Positions 17,398 to 26,006 of a stretch of 38,172 nt of DNA are shown here, in pieces. Position 1 is the stretch's first letter. Each line of letters starts with the position of its first letter. This DNA is from Porphyromonadaceae bacterium (GTDB taxonomy: Bacteria; Bacteroidota; Bacteroidia; Bacteroidales; Dysgonomonadaceae), in assembly GCA_003517675.1 (NCBI GenBank), contig DPAC01000164.1, positions 1,947 through 40,118 on the forward strand, read 5' to 3'. The position numbers and the translations under genes were made by a program. The notes below the pieces were generated by a model. It worked only from the letters and a program-made list of their open reading frames with translations. It did not search any database and was not told the origin of the DNA.

Positions 17398-18182
17398 CCC
17401 TCCATGTTGCTGCGTACGATGCCGCGGCTCGATGAGCGAACAAAATTAAGAATCAGGTCACGATCATCGGAAGCAGGGAGATCCTGTTCGATGCGCTCCA
17501 CTGCTTGTGAGATATTATATCCCGAAAGGTAAAGCGTACGGTAGATCTCCTGGATGCCGTTGATCCTCTCGCTGGAGAACCCCCTGCGACGCAGCCCCAC
17601 GATGTTGAGTCCCACGTATGAAATTGGTTCACGCCCCACCATCACGAAGGGAGGAATATCTTTCGCGATCTTTGAGCCGCCCTGTATCATCACGTGGGCT
17701 CCGATCCTGGTGAACTGATGTGCCAGGGAGCCGCCACTCACGATGGCAAAGTCGTCGATCTCGATCTCTCCAGCCAGCTGTGTGGCGTTGCCCAGTATCA
17801 CATGGTCTTTCAGCACACAGTCGTGTGCCACATGACTGTAGGCCATGATCAGACAGTTGCTGCCCACCTTCGTATAGCCCCTGGAGGCCGTTCCCCTGTT
17901 CACGGTGGCACACTCACGAATGGTGGTATGGTCACCGATGAAGGCGGTGGTCTCCTCACCCTGGAACTTCAGGTCTTGCGGGATGCCAGCAATGGTGGTA
18001 TGCGGGAAGATGAAACAGTTCCTGCCGATACGCGCTCCGGAGAGGATGGTGGCCTGAGTCATCACACGTGTGCCGTCGCCAATCTCAGTGTTGGCATCGA
18101 CATAGGCAAAGGGTTCCACGATCACGTTCTCACCCAGTTTGGCCTCGGGATGCACGAAAGCCATCGATGAAATGCTACTCAT
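17394..18182 (-). CDS. lpxA: UDP-N-acetylglucosamine acyltransferase (LpxA)
   Basis: It catalyses the first step of lipid A synthesis, 3-O-acylation of UDP-GlcNAc, in the cytoplasm. The 262-aa protein is a left-handed beta-helix of hexapeptide repeats (AFVHPEAKLGENV onward). It has the catalytic His in AYSHVAHDCVL and the C-terminal helical domain with GLNIVGLRRRGFS. It follows lpxC-fabZ by 21 nt and overlaps aguA by 4 bp. Confidence 0.95.
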   Translation of the reverse strand: MSSISSMAFVHPEAKLGENVIVEPFAYVDANTEIGDGTRVMTQATILSGARIGRNCFIFPHTTIAGIPQDLKFQGEETTAFIGDHTTIRECATVNRGTASRGYTKVGSNCLIMAYSHVAHDCVLKDHVILGNATQLAGEIEIDDFAIVSGGSLAHQFTRIGAHVMIQGGSKIAKDIPPFVMVGREPISYVGLNIVGLRRRGFSSERINGIQEIYRTLYLSGYNISQAVERIEQDLPASDDRDLILNFVRSSSRGIVRSNMEG

Positions 18183-18203
18183 AAAGGTATCTTTCTGTTG
18201 AAT

Positions 18204-19586
18204 TTATTTATTCTTGATAATCTGAGCGGTGAAGTCGGCCTCGGAAACCACCTTATCACCGATGAAAGCCAGGCCCCGCATGGTGGCGATACCCCTGCGC
18301 ATCTCGGAAGTGAGCTCTACCCGGAAGAGGATGGTATCACCCGGCACCACCTTGTGGCGGAACTTCACGTTGTCGATCTTCAGGAAGTAAGTTGAGTATC
18401 TCTCCGGCTCGTCGAGCTTGGCCAGCACCAGCAGTCCCCCGGTCTGAGCCATCGCCTCCACCTGTAACACCCCCGGCATCACCGGTTCCTGTGGAAAGTG
18501 ACCGGTGAAGTATGGTTCGTTGGTGGTGATGTTCTTGACTCCCACGATGTAGGTGTCGGTCATCTGGATCACCTTGTCCACCATCAGGAAGGGATAGCGG
18601 TGAGGCAGCAGCTCGCGGATGCGATTGTTGTCCATCACCGGCTCCGATTTCAGGTCATAAATCGGCGGCTGCACCTCGTTGAGCTTGATATCCTTGCGGA
18701 TCAAGCGAGCCAGCTGGTTGTTGATTTTGTGTCCCGGCTTGTGGGCGATGAGACGTCCCTTGATTGGTTTACCGATGAGCGACATGTCCCCGATAATGTC
18801 GAGCAGCTTGTGGCGTGCCGGCTCATTGGGGAAAAGCAGCTTGCGATGGTTCAGGTAACCCAGCTCATCAGCATTGTGATGCGGTACTCCCAGCTCGTCG
18901 GCGATCTCATCCAACTCTTTTTGTGAGAGCTTCTTCTCGTAGATTACGATGGCGTTGTCCAGGTTACCTCCTTTGATGAGTCCTGCCCTCCTCAGCTGTT
19001 CAATCTCACGCACGAATACGAACGTTCGGCAGGAGGCAATCTCTTTCTCGAAATCAGTTACCGTATCCATGGATGCCGACTGATTGGGAATATATTGAGA
19101 ATCGAACTCGATGAAAGAGTTGATGCAGAAGGCGTCATCCGGTAGGAGTGTGAGCTTGGAACCGGTTTCGGGATCGGTAACCTCCATCTTGTTGCGCACG
19201 ATATAGAAATCCTTGTCCTTCTCCTGCTCTGCAACACCTGCTTTACGGATCTCCCGGACATACTCGATGGCACTACCGTCGAGGATCGGAAATTCAGAGG
19301 CGTTCACATCGATCAGACAGTTGTCGATGCCCAGGGCATAGAGGGCAGCAAAACCATGTTCAATGGTGCTCACCATGACATTCCCCTTACCCAGAACCGT
19401 CCCACGTTGCGTGTGAACCACATGTTCAGCCAATGCCTCTATGACCGGTTGATCCTCCAGATCCACCCGTCGAATCTTGTATCCGTGATCCACCGGTGCA
19501 GGGTTGAAGGTAACCACAATATTCTGACCGGTATGGAGCCCGATACCCTGCAGGGTGAAGCTGCTTTGCAATGTTCTCTGTTTCAC
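18204..19586 (-). CDS. lpxC/fabZ: Fused LpxC deacetylase and FabZ dehydratase
   Basis: Residues 1 to about 305 are UDP-3-O-acyl-GlcNAc deacetylase. The zinc/catalytic motif is STIEHGFAAL (Glu76, His77), and ARHKLLDIIGD supplies the second His and the Asp. Residues about 315-460 are (3R)-hydroxyacyl-ACP dehydratase, with LPHRYPFLMVD and GHFPQEPVMPGVLQVEAMAQ (catalytic His and Glu). The fusion is common in Bacteroidota and pairs a lipid A step with supply of acyl chains. The start is GTG; no in-frame ATG lies just upstream, and the opening KQRTLQSSF matches the family start. Confidence 0.95.
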   Translation of the reverse strand: MKQRTLQSSFTLQGIGLHTGQNIVVTFNPAPVDHGYKIRRVDLEDQPVIEALAEHVVHTQRGTVLGKGNVMVSTIEHGFAALYALGIDNCLIDVNASEFPILDGSAIEYVREIRKAGVAEQEKDKDFYIVRNKMEVTDPETGSKLTLLPDDAFCINSFIEFDSQYIPNQSASMDTVTDFEKEIASCRTFVFVREIEQLRRAGLIKGGNLDNAIVIYEKKLSQKELDEIADELGVPHHNADELGYLNHRKLLFPNEPARHKLLDIIGDMSLIGKPIKGRLIAHKPGHKINNQLARLIRKDIKLNEVQPPIYDLKSEPVMDNNRIRELLPHRYPFLMVDKVIQMTDTYIVGVKNITTNEPYFTGHFPQEPVMPGVLQVEAMAQTGGLLVLAKLDEPERYSTYFLKIDNVKFRHKVVPGDTILFRVELTSEMRRGIATMRGLAFIGDKVVSEADFTAQIIKNK

Positions 19587-19624
19587 TGTATCTATTTTAA
19601 TTACACATTATCGAAAATTGTGTG

Positions 19625-19632
19625 CAAATATA
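19625..19632 (-). promoter_or_regulatory. -7 box upstream of lpxC-fabZ
   Basis: The minus strand reads TATATTTG, a perfect TAnnTTTG, 39 bp before the GTG start. It would give lpxC-fabZ its own promoter downstream of the lpxD terminator-like hairpin. Confidence 0.45.
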
Positions 19633-19637
19633 CAACC

Positions 19638-19659
19638 AAAAGCAGGAAATCCTGCTTTT
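19638..19659 (-). terminator. Hairpin between lpxD and lpxC
   Basis: AAAAGCAGG (19638-19646) and CCTGCTTTT (19651-19659) form a 9-bp stem with a 4-nt loop. It lies just after lpxD and its T-run is inside the 3' arm, so termination is probably partial. Confidence 0.5.
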
Positions 19660-19701
19660 TGCACCTAAATGTTTGCTTTCGGAATTACAGATAGTGGGAA
19701 C

Positions 19702-20784
19702 TTATTCGTTCTCCAGTTCGTTCTCCAGTTCGTTTTCCAGTTCGTTTTCCGAGAGTTTCTTTTTCAGGTCGGCCAACTCTTTCTCCATGGCATTTAGTCG
19801 GCGATACATATCAGGAATCTTGGGAAAAATGACACTCGACTTAAAGAAGTCTCTCACCGGGATAGCGGGTGAACCCAACACCTCCGATCCCTCTTTGGTG
19901 TTGCTGATGATGCCCGCCTGAGCACCGATCTGGCTATTCTTCCCAATGGTGATGTGCCCGCCGATGCCTACCTGTCCGCCCAGCACGCAGTTCTCTTCGA
20001 TCTTGGTGGATCCTGCGATGCCAACCTGTGCAGCCATCACCGTATTCTCACCCACTTCACAGTTATGGGCGATCTGAATCAGGTTATCCAGCTTCACGCC
20101 CCGATGGATAATAGTCGATCCCATCACGGCACGGTCGATGGTCGTATTGGCGCCGATCTCCACATCATCCTCAATGATCACATTGCCAATCTGCGGAATC
20201 TTCCGGTAGATCTCCTCCTCTTTGCTAAATCCGAAACCGTCAGCACCGATCACGGCACCCGCGTGGATGATACAGTTGTCACCAATCACACAATCGTGAT
20301 AAATCTTCACGCCGGGATAGAGGATGCAGTTGTCGCCCACCTGCACATTGTCACCCACGTAAACCTGTGGATAAATCATGCAGTTGTTACCGATTTGCGT
20401 CTGCTCACCAATGAAGGCAAACTCACCCAGATAGATATGCTCCCCCACGGTAGCTGAGGGAGATACAAATGCAACTGTTGCAACTCCCTCTTTCACTGGT
20501 TTCTGTTGTTCCACCAACGACATCAGGGAGGCCAGTGCAGCGTATGCATTGGTGACTTTAATCATGGTGGCCCTGACAGGCTTATCGGGCACGAAATCAT
20601 TGTTCACCAAAACAATATCGGCTGCAGTATCGTAAATATAGGGCGTATATTTGGGATTCCCCAGAAATGTAAGTGTTTCAGGCTTACCTTCTTCTATTTT
20701 GGAAAAAGAAGATACGGTCGCGTTCGGATCACCGATTACTTCTCCGCGCAAGAAGTCGGCTATTTGTTTTGCAGTAAAGGTCAT
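19702..20784 (-). CDS. lpxD: UDP-3-O-acylglucosamine N-acyltransferase (LpxD)
   Basis: It performs the third step of lipid A synthesis. The 360-aa protein has the N-terminal uridine-binding domain ([14 protein letters not shown] onward), a hexapeptide-repeat beta-helix with [13 protein letters not shown] and [13 protein letters not shown] (catalytic His), and a C-terminal helix. The tail after about residue 340 is an acidic NELE repeat encoded by four 12-bp units. The repeat ends one codon before the stop and is an odd addition to a conserved enzyme. It heads the lpx cluster on this strand. Confidence 0.95.
   Translation of the reverse strand: MTFTAKQIADFLRGEVIGDPNATVSSFSKIEEGKPETLTFLGNPKYTPYIYDTAADIVLVNNDFVPDKPVRATMIKVTNAYAALASLMSLVEQQKPVKEGVATVAFVSPSATVGEHIYLGEFAFIGEQTQIGNNCMIYPQVYVGDNVQVGDNCILYPGVKIYHDCVIGDNCIIHAGAVIGADGFGFSKEEEIYRKIPQIGNVIIEDDVEIGANTTIDRAVMGSTIIHRGVKLDNLIQIAHNCEVGENTVMAAQVGIAGSTKIEENCVLGGQVGIGGHITIGKNSQIGAQAGIISNTKEGSEVLGSPAIPVRDFFKSSVIFPKIPDMYRRLNAMEKELADLKKKLSENELENELENELENE
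19705..19752 (-). repeat. Four tandem 12-bp repeats at the lpxD 3' end
   Basis: Units TTCGTTYTCCAG start at 19705, 19717 and 19729, with a diverged last unit (ending CGA) at 19741. They encode NELE-type tetrapeptides and keep the frame whatever the copy number. Confidence 0.95.
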
Positions 20785-20987
20785 CTATTTTATTTATTAT
20801 ATTTTCCCGAGGCTATTCATCTACTCACACAATCAGGTTCAACTTAACTGTTACGATCGGCATGAAAGAGAGACAAGGTGATGACAAACATCCTCTGCAT
20901 GATCAATTTCAGGTGCAAATTAACAACTTTTTCTTTAACTGTGACGAAATTAAATCATAATATAGTTTAAACGAATGGGATGGAACG
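20785..20987. other. Gap between lpxD and the tRNA promoter
   Basis: About 200 bp of AT-rich sequence with no supported ORF. A near-match to a minus-strand -7 box (TTAATTTG) sits near 20915 and could serve lpxD, but it is not a full consensus. Confidence 0.35.
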
Positions 20988-21019
20988 TTTGTGCATTTCA
21001 AAAAATAGTGTTACTTTTG
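20988..21019 (+). promoter_or_regulatory. Promoter of tRNA-Pro
   Basis: TTTG (20988-20991), a 20-bp spacer and TACTTTTG (21012-21019) give a complete Bacteroidota promoter, the best match in the window. The tRNA begins 12 bp after the -7 box. Confidence 0.8.
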
Positions 21020-21031
21020 CAGGCACTTTTA

Positions 21032-21107
21032 CGGGATGTAGCTCAGTCCGGTTTAGAGTACTCGTCTGGGGGGCGAGTGGTCGCTGGTTCGAATCCAGTC
21101 ATCCCGA
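21032..21107 (+). tRNA. tRNA-Pro (anticodon GGG)
   Basis: The cloverleaf is complete. Acceptor CGGGATG pairs with CATCCCG, followed by A73. The D stem is GCTC/GAGT and the anticodon stem is CTCGT/GCGAG with loop CTGGGGG. The T stem is GCTGG/CCAGT with loop TTCGAAT. The anticodon is GGG (reads CCC and CCU). C1-G72 and A73 are the usual proline identity bases. CCA is not encoded. Confidence 0.97.
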
Positions 21108-21123
21108 CTATAGAAACAACAAT

Positions 21124-21165
21124 TGAGAGAATCGGTTCCGTGTGGCCACGGAGCCGATTCTCTCA
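21124..21165. terminator. Long hairpin between tRNA-Pro and the convergent CoA-transferase gene
   Basis: Arms 21124-21142 and 21147-21165 form a 19-bp stem with one G-U pair and a TGGC loop. It lies between two convergent genes, 16 bp after the tRNA. Neither side has a strong T-run (the minus side is somewhat T-rich), so it may act as a bidirectional terminator or as a 3' processing/stability structure. Confidence 0.6.
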
Positions 21166-21185
21166 TCTGTACCCTACACGATTGT

Positions 21186-22679
21186 TCATCGTTTATATTT
21201 CGAGAAATCGGTGTTCATCATGCTGCCCGTTTCCGCCAGGGCATGATGGAACGCAAAGCAGGCATACAGATCCTGTGGGATATGGCCCTTTACGCCACGA
21301 TTCAGGTATTCATGCAGGAGAGGGCGATAATCGGGGTGTGCGCACTTGTTGATGATCTCCTCGGCACGGTTGCGCGGCCCTTTGCCTCTGAGGTCCGCCA
21401 CCCCATATTCCGAGACGATGATCTTCACCGAGTGCTCGTTGTGGTCCTCATGTGTCACCTTGGGCACGATGCAGCTGATGGCGCCGTTCTTGGCCGTGGA
21501 GGGGGTGAGGAAGATGGAGAGGTAGGAGTTGCGGGTGAAGTCGCCCGACCCACCAATCCCGTTCATCATCTTGGTTCCGTTCACGTGGGTGGAGTTGACA
21601 TTGCCGAAAACATCCACCTCGATGGCGGTGTTAAGGGCAATGATGCCCATTCGGCGTGCCAATCCCGGGTTATTGGAGATTTCGGAAGGACGGAGCACCA
21701 GCTTGTTCTTAAAGAAGGCGAGGTCACTGTAGAACTTCTCCAGCACCTCATTGCTCACCGTAAGCGAGCAACCGCTGGCGAAAGAGATATTGCCCTTCTG
21801 CATCATGTCGATCACTGCATCCTGGATCACCTCGGTATACACCTCAAAGCGGGGAATATCGAGGTTGCTCCCCATCGATGCCAGCACCGCGTTGGCGATG
21901 TTGCCCACGCCGGACTGGATGGGCAGGAAATGGCGGGGAATACGTCCAGCCCTCATCTCGGCTACGAAGAACTCCGCCACGTTGTTTCCGATGCGGGCAG
22001 TCACCTCGTCGAGCGGTGCAAAACCGCCGCCTTCACCCTCTCGCTCGGTCTCCACCACGAAGATCTTCTCCGGATTCACTTTCACATATTCCAGTCCCAC
22101 CCGGTTCTGCACCTCATAGATCGGTATCTCCCGCCGTTTGGGAGGATCCTGCAGCTCATAAATGTCGTGAATACCGCGCAACTTCGTGGGGACTTTTTTG
22201 TTCAGCTCCACGATGACGATATCGGCCAGGCGACAAATAGTGGGGGTGATACCCACACCGGTGGTGGGCACAATCTCACCACTCTCGGTCACGTCGGCAG
22301 CTTCAACCACCGCCACGTTGATCTTGCCAAGGAAACCGTAACGAATCTCCTGTGCCAGCTGCGAGAGATGCAGGTCGAAGAAGTCAAATTCGCCTCTGTT
22401 GAGCGCCTCACGCATATCCTTGTTGGTCTGATAAGGTGTGCGGAACTTGATTGCCCTGGCCCTCGCAAGCGAACCGTCAATTGAGTCGCCGGTGGAGGCA
22501 CCGGTGAAAACACCGATCTTGAAAGGATTGCCTTTCGCATGTTCTGCCTCTGCCCTTTTGGCGATCTCTACCGGTACCACTTTCGGACAGCCGGCATGGG
22601 TAAACCCGCTGAAGCCTACATTGTCATTATCTTTCACAAGTGACGCCGCTTCTTCAGCACTGATAAATTTTAAAGCCAT
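21186..22679 (-). CDS. Acetyl-CoA hydrolase/succinyl-CoA:acetate CoA-transferase family protein
   Basis: This 497-aa class I CoA-transferase moves CoA between acetate and succinate (or hydrolyses acetyl-CoA). Evidence is the N-terminal GFSGFTHAGCPKVVP, the middle PIQSGVGNIANAVL, and the catalytic Glu283 in EVYTEVIQDAV. GIGGSGDFTRN supplies the oxyanion and CoA contacts. Length and motifs match the AarC/Cat1 group. In a propionate- or succinate-forming anaerobe it would couple acetate formation to succinyl-CoA use; this metabolic role is inference. It is probably transcribed alone or after the small gene upstream (52-nt gap). Confidence 0.92.
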   Translation of the reverse strand: MALKFISAEEAASLVKDNDNVGFSGFTHAGCPKVVPVEIAKRAEAEHAKGNPFKIGVFTGASTGDSIDGSLARARAIKFRTPYQTNKDMREALNRGEFDFFDLHLSQLAQEIRYGFLGKINVAVVEAADVTESGEIVPTTGVGITPTICRLADIVIVELNKKVPTKLRGIHDIYELQDPPKRREIPIYEVQNRVGLEYVKVNPEKIFVVETEREGEGGGFAPLDEVTARIGNNVAEFFVAEMRAGRIPRHFLPIQSGVGNIANAVLASMGSNLDIPRFEVYTEVIQDAVIDMMQKGNISFASGCSLTVSNEVLEKFYSDLAFFKNKLVLRPSEISNNPGLARRMGIIALNTAIEVDVFGNVNSTHVNGTKMMNGIGGSGDFTRNSYLSIFLTPSTAKNGAISCIVPKVTHEDHNEHSVKIIVSEYGVADLRGKGPRNRAEEIINKCAHPDYRPLLHEYLNRGVKGHIPQDLYACFAFHHALAETGSMMNTDFSKYKR

Positions 22680-22731
22680 ATCAATAGTTGATTTTTTTTA
22701 TATGTTTTGGTTGGTTATAATCGGGCGTGGT

Positions 22732-23202
22732 TCAATATTTTCGTTGCATAATCTCACCATAGATCAAGCCTTTCTTCAGCGCTTCCACTGCACCATCACC
22801 GGTCAGTTCCGCCAACAGCGGATGTACGAAGCTCTCCTGATCGAATGCACTCGTTTGTCCCGTGGTGGCATCGTCTTGTGTTGACTCCTGCGCAAACGAC
22901 TCATCGGCATCGTAAACAAAGATGGAGCCTTTCAGAGAGGAGGCTTCTTCGAAATCTGTCACCAGATCGAGCGAGGAACGGAATTCGGGACGGGTTGACT
23001 TTTGAGCCTGATGCGCTGGGACAGGCGGAAGATCCCCTGGAAGATGTTGCAGCCAAGGTTCATCCTCCTCATCATCGGAAGTGTGACTGAAATCCTTCTC
23101 ACTCTGCTGCTGCTGATTTTTCTTCTTCCGGGATTCATTGGAAAAAACCAATATCGCGAAAAAAAGAATAAGGATCAAATAAATGATATCGCCGAATTCC
23201 AT
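22732..23202 (-). CDS. Small membrane-anchored hypothetical protein
   Basis: I take the ATG at 23202 as the start (156 aa), because it puts a hydrophobic helix at residues 3-20 (MEFGDIIYLILILFFAILVF). An upstream in-frame ATG would add 35 residues without support. After the helix comes a short basic stretch (RKKKN) and then an acidic, proline- and serine-rich cytoplasmic region. No catalytic motif is visible. The C-terminal EALKKGLIYGEIMQRKY looks conserved in character. Function unknown. Confidence 0.65.
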   Translation of the reverse strand: MEFGDIIYLILILFFAILVFSNESRKKKNQQQQSEKDFSHTSDDEEDEPWLQHLPGDLPPVPAHQAQKSTRPEFRSSLDLVTDFEEASSLKGSIFVYDADESFAQESTQDDATTGQTSAFDQESFVHPLLAELTGDGAVEALKKGLIYGEIMQRKY

Positions 23203-23226
23203 ATTTTGATTAATTTTGCATCCGGA

Positions 23227-23234
23227 CAAAAATA
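23227..23234 (-). promoter_or_regulatory. -7 box for the small membrane protein gene
   Basis: The minus strand reads TATTTTTG, a TAnnTTTG match, 25 bp before the start codon at 23202. This short leader supports the later start. Confidence 0.45.
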
Positions 23235-23447
23235 GGCATTTTTTATGAATATGAGGGCATTTGGCACACAAATTATCGGGAGCAACTTCACAGTCACTCC
23301 CGATCATTTAACCAAAACCTTAACTATGAAAAAAATAAAAAATTATTTTTTTCTCCGCAAATATAAGTTATTGGTTGGTTATTCCCAACTTTATATCCGG
23401 ATAATTACAGTTTTTAACTTTCCATTCGGGGATGGATCACAGTGAGG

Positions 23448-24809
23448 ATGAGTGAAATAATGAACAACGACAACCATAAAGAGAAGAAATTGTATATTGA
23501 GACCTACGGATGTCAGATGAATGTTGCCGATACAGAAGTGGTGGCATCCATCATGGAGATGGATGGCTACAGCCTGACCAACGACGACCGGGATGCCGAT
23601 GCCATCTTCGTCAACACCTGCTCCATCCGTGAGAATGCAGAACAGAAAGTGATTCAGCGGCTGGACTACTTTCAGTCGCTGAAGCGCAAACGAAAAGATC
23701 AGCTGATCATCGGCGTACTGGGGTGCATGGCAGAGCGGGCTAAATCAGAGCTGATCGACAAGCATCATGCCGACCTGGTGGTGGGTCCCGATGCCTACCT
23801 CGACCTGCCCAACCTGGTGGGAGCTGCTGAACGGGGTGAGAAAGCAATAAACATCGAGCTCTCGAAGACAGAGACCTACAAGGATGTGATCCCCCTCAAG
23901 ATGGAGGGGAGCAATATTTCCGGCTATATTTCCATCATGCGTGGTTGCGACAAGTTCTGTACCTACTGCATCGTACCTTTCACGCGAGGCAGGGAACGCA
24001 GCCGCGAGCCGGAGAGCATCCTCAACGAGTTGCAGGTGATGCAGAAGAAAGGATTCAGAGAGGTGATTCTGCTGGGACAAAATGTCAACTCCTATCGCTT
24101 CAAAGATGGGGAAAGGAGCATCGGGTTCGATGAGCTGCTCGCCATGGTGGCTGAAGCTGCACCAGGCATGAGAATACGCTTCACCACCTCTCACCCCTGG
24201 GACATGAACAACACCACCCTGGAGACCATCGCCAGGTATCCCAACCTCTGCAACTACATCCATCTGCCCGTACAATCGGGGAGCTCACGCATGATGAAAC
24301 TGATGAATCGCCGCTACAACCGGGAGTGGTACATGGAACGGATCGCGGCCATCAAACGGATCATCCCCGACTGCGGCCTGTCGACCGACATCATGTGCGG
24401 GTTCAACTCCGAGACCGAAGAGGATCACCAGGAGACCCTCTCGCTGATGCGTGAGGTGGGGTTCGACTCAGCTTTCATGTTCAAGTACTCCGAGCGCCCC
24501 GGCACCTACGCGGCTAGGAAGCTGGAGGACAACGTGCCGGAGGAGGTGAAAAACCGCAGACTGCAGGAGATCATCGCCCTGCAACTGGAGTTATCACGGC
24601 AGAGCAACGAACGCGACATGGGCAAGGTGTTTGAGGTGTTGGTAGAAGGTTTCTCCAAGCGATCACGTGAGCAGCTCTTCGGTAGGAATGAGCAGAACAA
24701 AGTGGTGATCTTCAACAAGCAGCAGCACCGCATCGGTGATTTGGTAAAAGTGCGGGTAACCGGCTTCACACCTGCCACCCTGTTGGGTGAAGCAGTGGCG
24801 ACGGATTAG
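23448..24809 (+). CDS. miaB: tRNA-i6A37 methylthiotransferase MiaB
   Basis: This radical SAM enzyme adds the methylthio group to i6A37 of tRNAs that read UNN codons. From the ATG at 23448 it is 453 aa. Three N-terminal Cys (22 in YGCQMN, 58 in NTCSIR, 93 in GCMAER) bind the auxiliary cluster. Cys167/171/174 (CDKFCTYC) bind the SAM cluster, and a TRAM domain lies at the end. Other starts are an in-frame GTG at 23442 and an ATG at 23460; GAGG abuts the 23448 ATG and is better spaced for 23460, so the start is uncertain by a few codons. Confidence 0.95.
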   Translation: MSEIMNNDNHKEKKLYIETYGCQMNVADTEVVASIMEMDGYSLTNDDRDADAIFVNTCSIRENAEQKVIQRLDYFQSLKRKRKDQLIIGVLGCMAERAKSELIDKHHADLVVGPDAYLDLPNLVGAAERGEKAINIELSKTETYKDVIPLKMEGSNISGYISIMRGCDKFCTYCIVPFTRGRERSREPESILNELQVMQKKGFREVILLGQNVNSYRFKDGERSIGFDELLAMVAEAAPGMRIRFTTSHPWDMNNTTLETIARYPNLCNYIHLPVQSGSSRMMKLMNRRYNREWYMERIAAIKRIIPDCGLSTDIMCGFNSETEEDHQETLSLMREVGFDSAFMFKYSERPGTYAARKLEDNVPEEVKNRRLQEIIALQLELSRQSNERDMGKVFEVLVEGFSKRSREQLFGRNEQNKVVIFNKQQHRIGDLVKVRVTGFTPATLLGEAVATD

Positions 24810-24883
24810 TCAATTTCAGATAATCAAGCGATGGAGCAAACAATTTTGCGCTCTGTCTGTTTATTAGTAGAATGATCACTGAT

Positions 24884-24924
24884 GGGCTGTTCAGTCACCA
24901 AGCGCTTCACTCATGGAACAGCCC
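24884..24924 (+). repeat. Inverted repeat between miaB and the YtxH gene
   Basis: GGGCTGTTC (24884-24892) and GAACAGCCC (24916-24924) are perfect 9-bp arms separated by 23 bp. There is no T-run after it. It may be an operator, an attenuator or the miaB 3' structure. A second weak hairpin with a T-rich tail (about 24834-24872) precedes it. Confidence 0.6.
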
Positions 24925-24977
24925 TTCGGTCGTGAATGAGGAAAATAGAAATTATTAACTATTAAACACAACCAATT

Positions 24978-25220
24978 ATGAATTCAGAATCAAAATTGCT
25001 ATTGGGATTGGGTATCGGCGTTGCACTGGGTGCTGCCATCGGTTACATCGTGGGTTCAGACCGCAAGGAAGAGTGGCTGGAACAGGCCAACGAGTTTGCA
25101 GACAAGGTGAGGGCTAACGTAAAGACAGCCATCTACAAAGGCAAGAGCGAGGTGGAAGATATCAAGGAAGATATCGACGACATTGCCGACATCGCAAAGA
25201 AAGAACTGGCCAAACAATAA
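24978..25220 (+). CDS. YtxH-like small membrane protein
   Basis: The 80-aa product has a glycine-rich membrane helix (residues 6-26, with GLGIGVALGAAIGYIVGS) followed by a charged amphipathic helix (about 30-78) likely to form a coiled coil. This is the YtxH layout of stress-associated small proteins. It heads a three-gene set with a DUF1469-like protein and a basic protein, which resembles the E. coli yqjD-yqjE-yqjK set in plan. Function is not established. Confidence 0.8.
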   Translation: MNSESKLLLGLGIGVALGAAIGYIVGSDRKEEWLEQANEFADKVRANVKTAIYKGKSEVEDIKEDIDDIADIAKKELAKQ

Positions 25221-25245
25221 CGGACCCTCATAATCTGCCGAACCA

Positions 25246-25623
25246 ATGGAAGAAAAAAAAGTAAGTACGCTGTTTGAAGAGATGCGCGATGATGTATCCA
25301 GATTCATCACCAGCTCACTCGAACTCGGAAAACTGGAGGTGTATGAAAAACTAAGCCTGGGCACCTCGGCGATCACCTATGGGTTGATAATCGGTGGTGC
25401 CGCCTTATTTGCCCTGTTGTTCCTTTTTGTCACGATAGCTCTCTACCTGGGCGATCTGCTGCAGAACCTATGGGTTGGCTTCGGCATCGTGACCGGATTT
25501 ACCCTCTTGGTACTGCTGATCATGCTGCTGGTAGGTAAACCGTTCAAGAAGAAGATAACCAACAAAGTGGTTCGCTTCCTGATGGAAAACGATGAGACTG
25601 ACAAAACAAAGAGTAACCTATGA
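25246..25623 (+). CDS. YqjE/DUF1469-like (holin-X superfamily) membrane protein
   Basis: The 125-aa product has an N-terminal amphipathic helix (MEEKKVSTLFEEMRDDVSRF onward), two membrane helices at about 43-68 and 74-98, and a basic C-terminus. The family is called phage holin-like in databases but is chromosomal in most bacteria, and nothing phage-like is nearby. It starts 25 nt after the YtxH gene and overlaps the next gene as ATGA. Confidence 0.8.
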   Translation: MEEKKVSTLFEEMRDDVSRFITSSLELGKLEVYEKLSLGTSAITYGLIIGGAALFALLFLFVTIALYLGDLLQNLWVGFGIVTGFTLLVLLIMLLVGKPFKKKITNKVVRFLMENDETDKTKSNL

Positions 25624-26006
25624 GCACCTATAAACTTACACCACTGCAAGAGCTGCGATTGGAGAAAAAGAGACAGAGAGAGGAGCGAAGCATCGCCAGT
25701 AAACGTCTCTCTTACCAGTTGCAGTATCTGAATGACAATTGGGGATCGATGCTGACCAAGGGGCTCACCTCATCGGTGAAAACAAAATTTGCAGAGACAG
25801 TGGATACATTCTCCAGCGGCAGCTCTTCCGCGGTGACACCCTTTGTCACACGCAGGAGAAATCCCTGGGTCAACCTGGCGATCTCCAACCTGCCGCTACT
25901 CGGCTCTGTAGCATGGAAGCTGACCAAGCCGGCAATCATCACTTTTGCCCTGAAAAGGGGTACTTCGCTGCTGTTCGGCAGAAGAAAAAAGAAAAAAATC
26001 AGATAG
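25620..26006 (+). CDS. Basic hypothetical protein of the YtxH-DUF1469 operon
   Basis: The 128-aa protein starts at the ATG overlapping the upstream stop codon (ATGA). It is strongly basic at both ends (EKKRQREERSIASKR; FGRRKKKKIR). A weakly hydrophobic segment (WVNLAISNLPLLGSVAWKL) at about 80-100 may be membrane-associated. It takes the place of YqjK in the comparable E. coli set. Its last 8 bp overlap the end of the convergent rel gene. Confidence 0.75.
   Translation: MSTYKLTPLQELRLEKKRQREERSIASKRLSYQLQYLNDNWGSMLTKGLTSSVKTKFAETVDTFSSGSSSAVTPFVTRRRNPWVNLAISNLPLLGSVAWKLTKPAIITFALKRGTSLLFGRRKKKKIR

Noticed and set aside
21123..22484. A 453-codon open frame on the plus strand opposite the CoA-transferase gene
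   Set aside because: It mirrors a well-supported enzyme on the other strand, has His-rich low-quality composition and no recognisable domain. Long antisense frames are common opposite such genes.
23245..23445. A 66-codon frame upstream of miaB
   Set aside because: It is AT-rich with Lys/Phe/Tyr-rich low-complexity composition, has no domain, and lies in promoter territory.
25246..25623. Prophage holin
   Set aside because: The holin label comes from a superfamily name. No phage genes are nearby and the gene sits in a YtxH operon.
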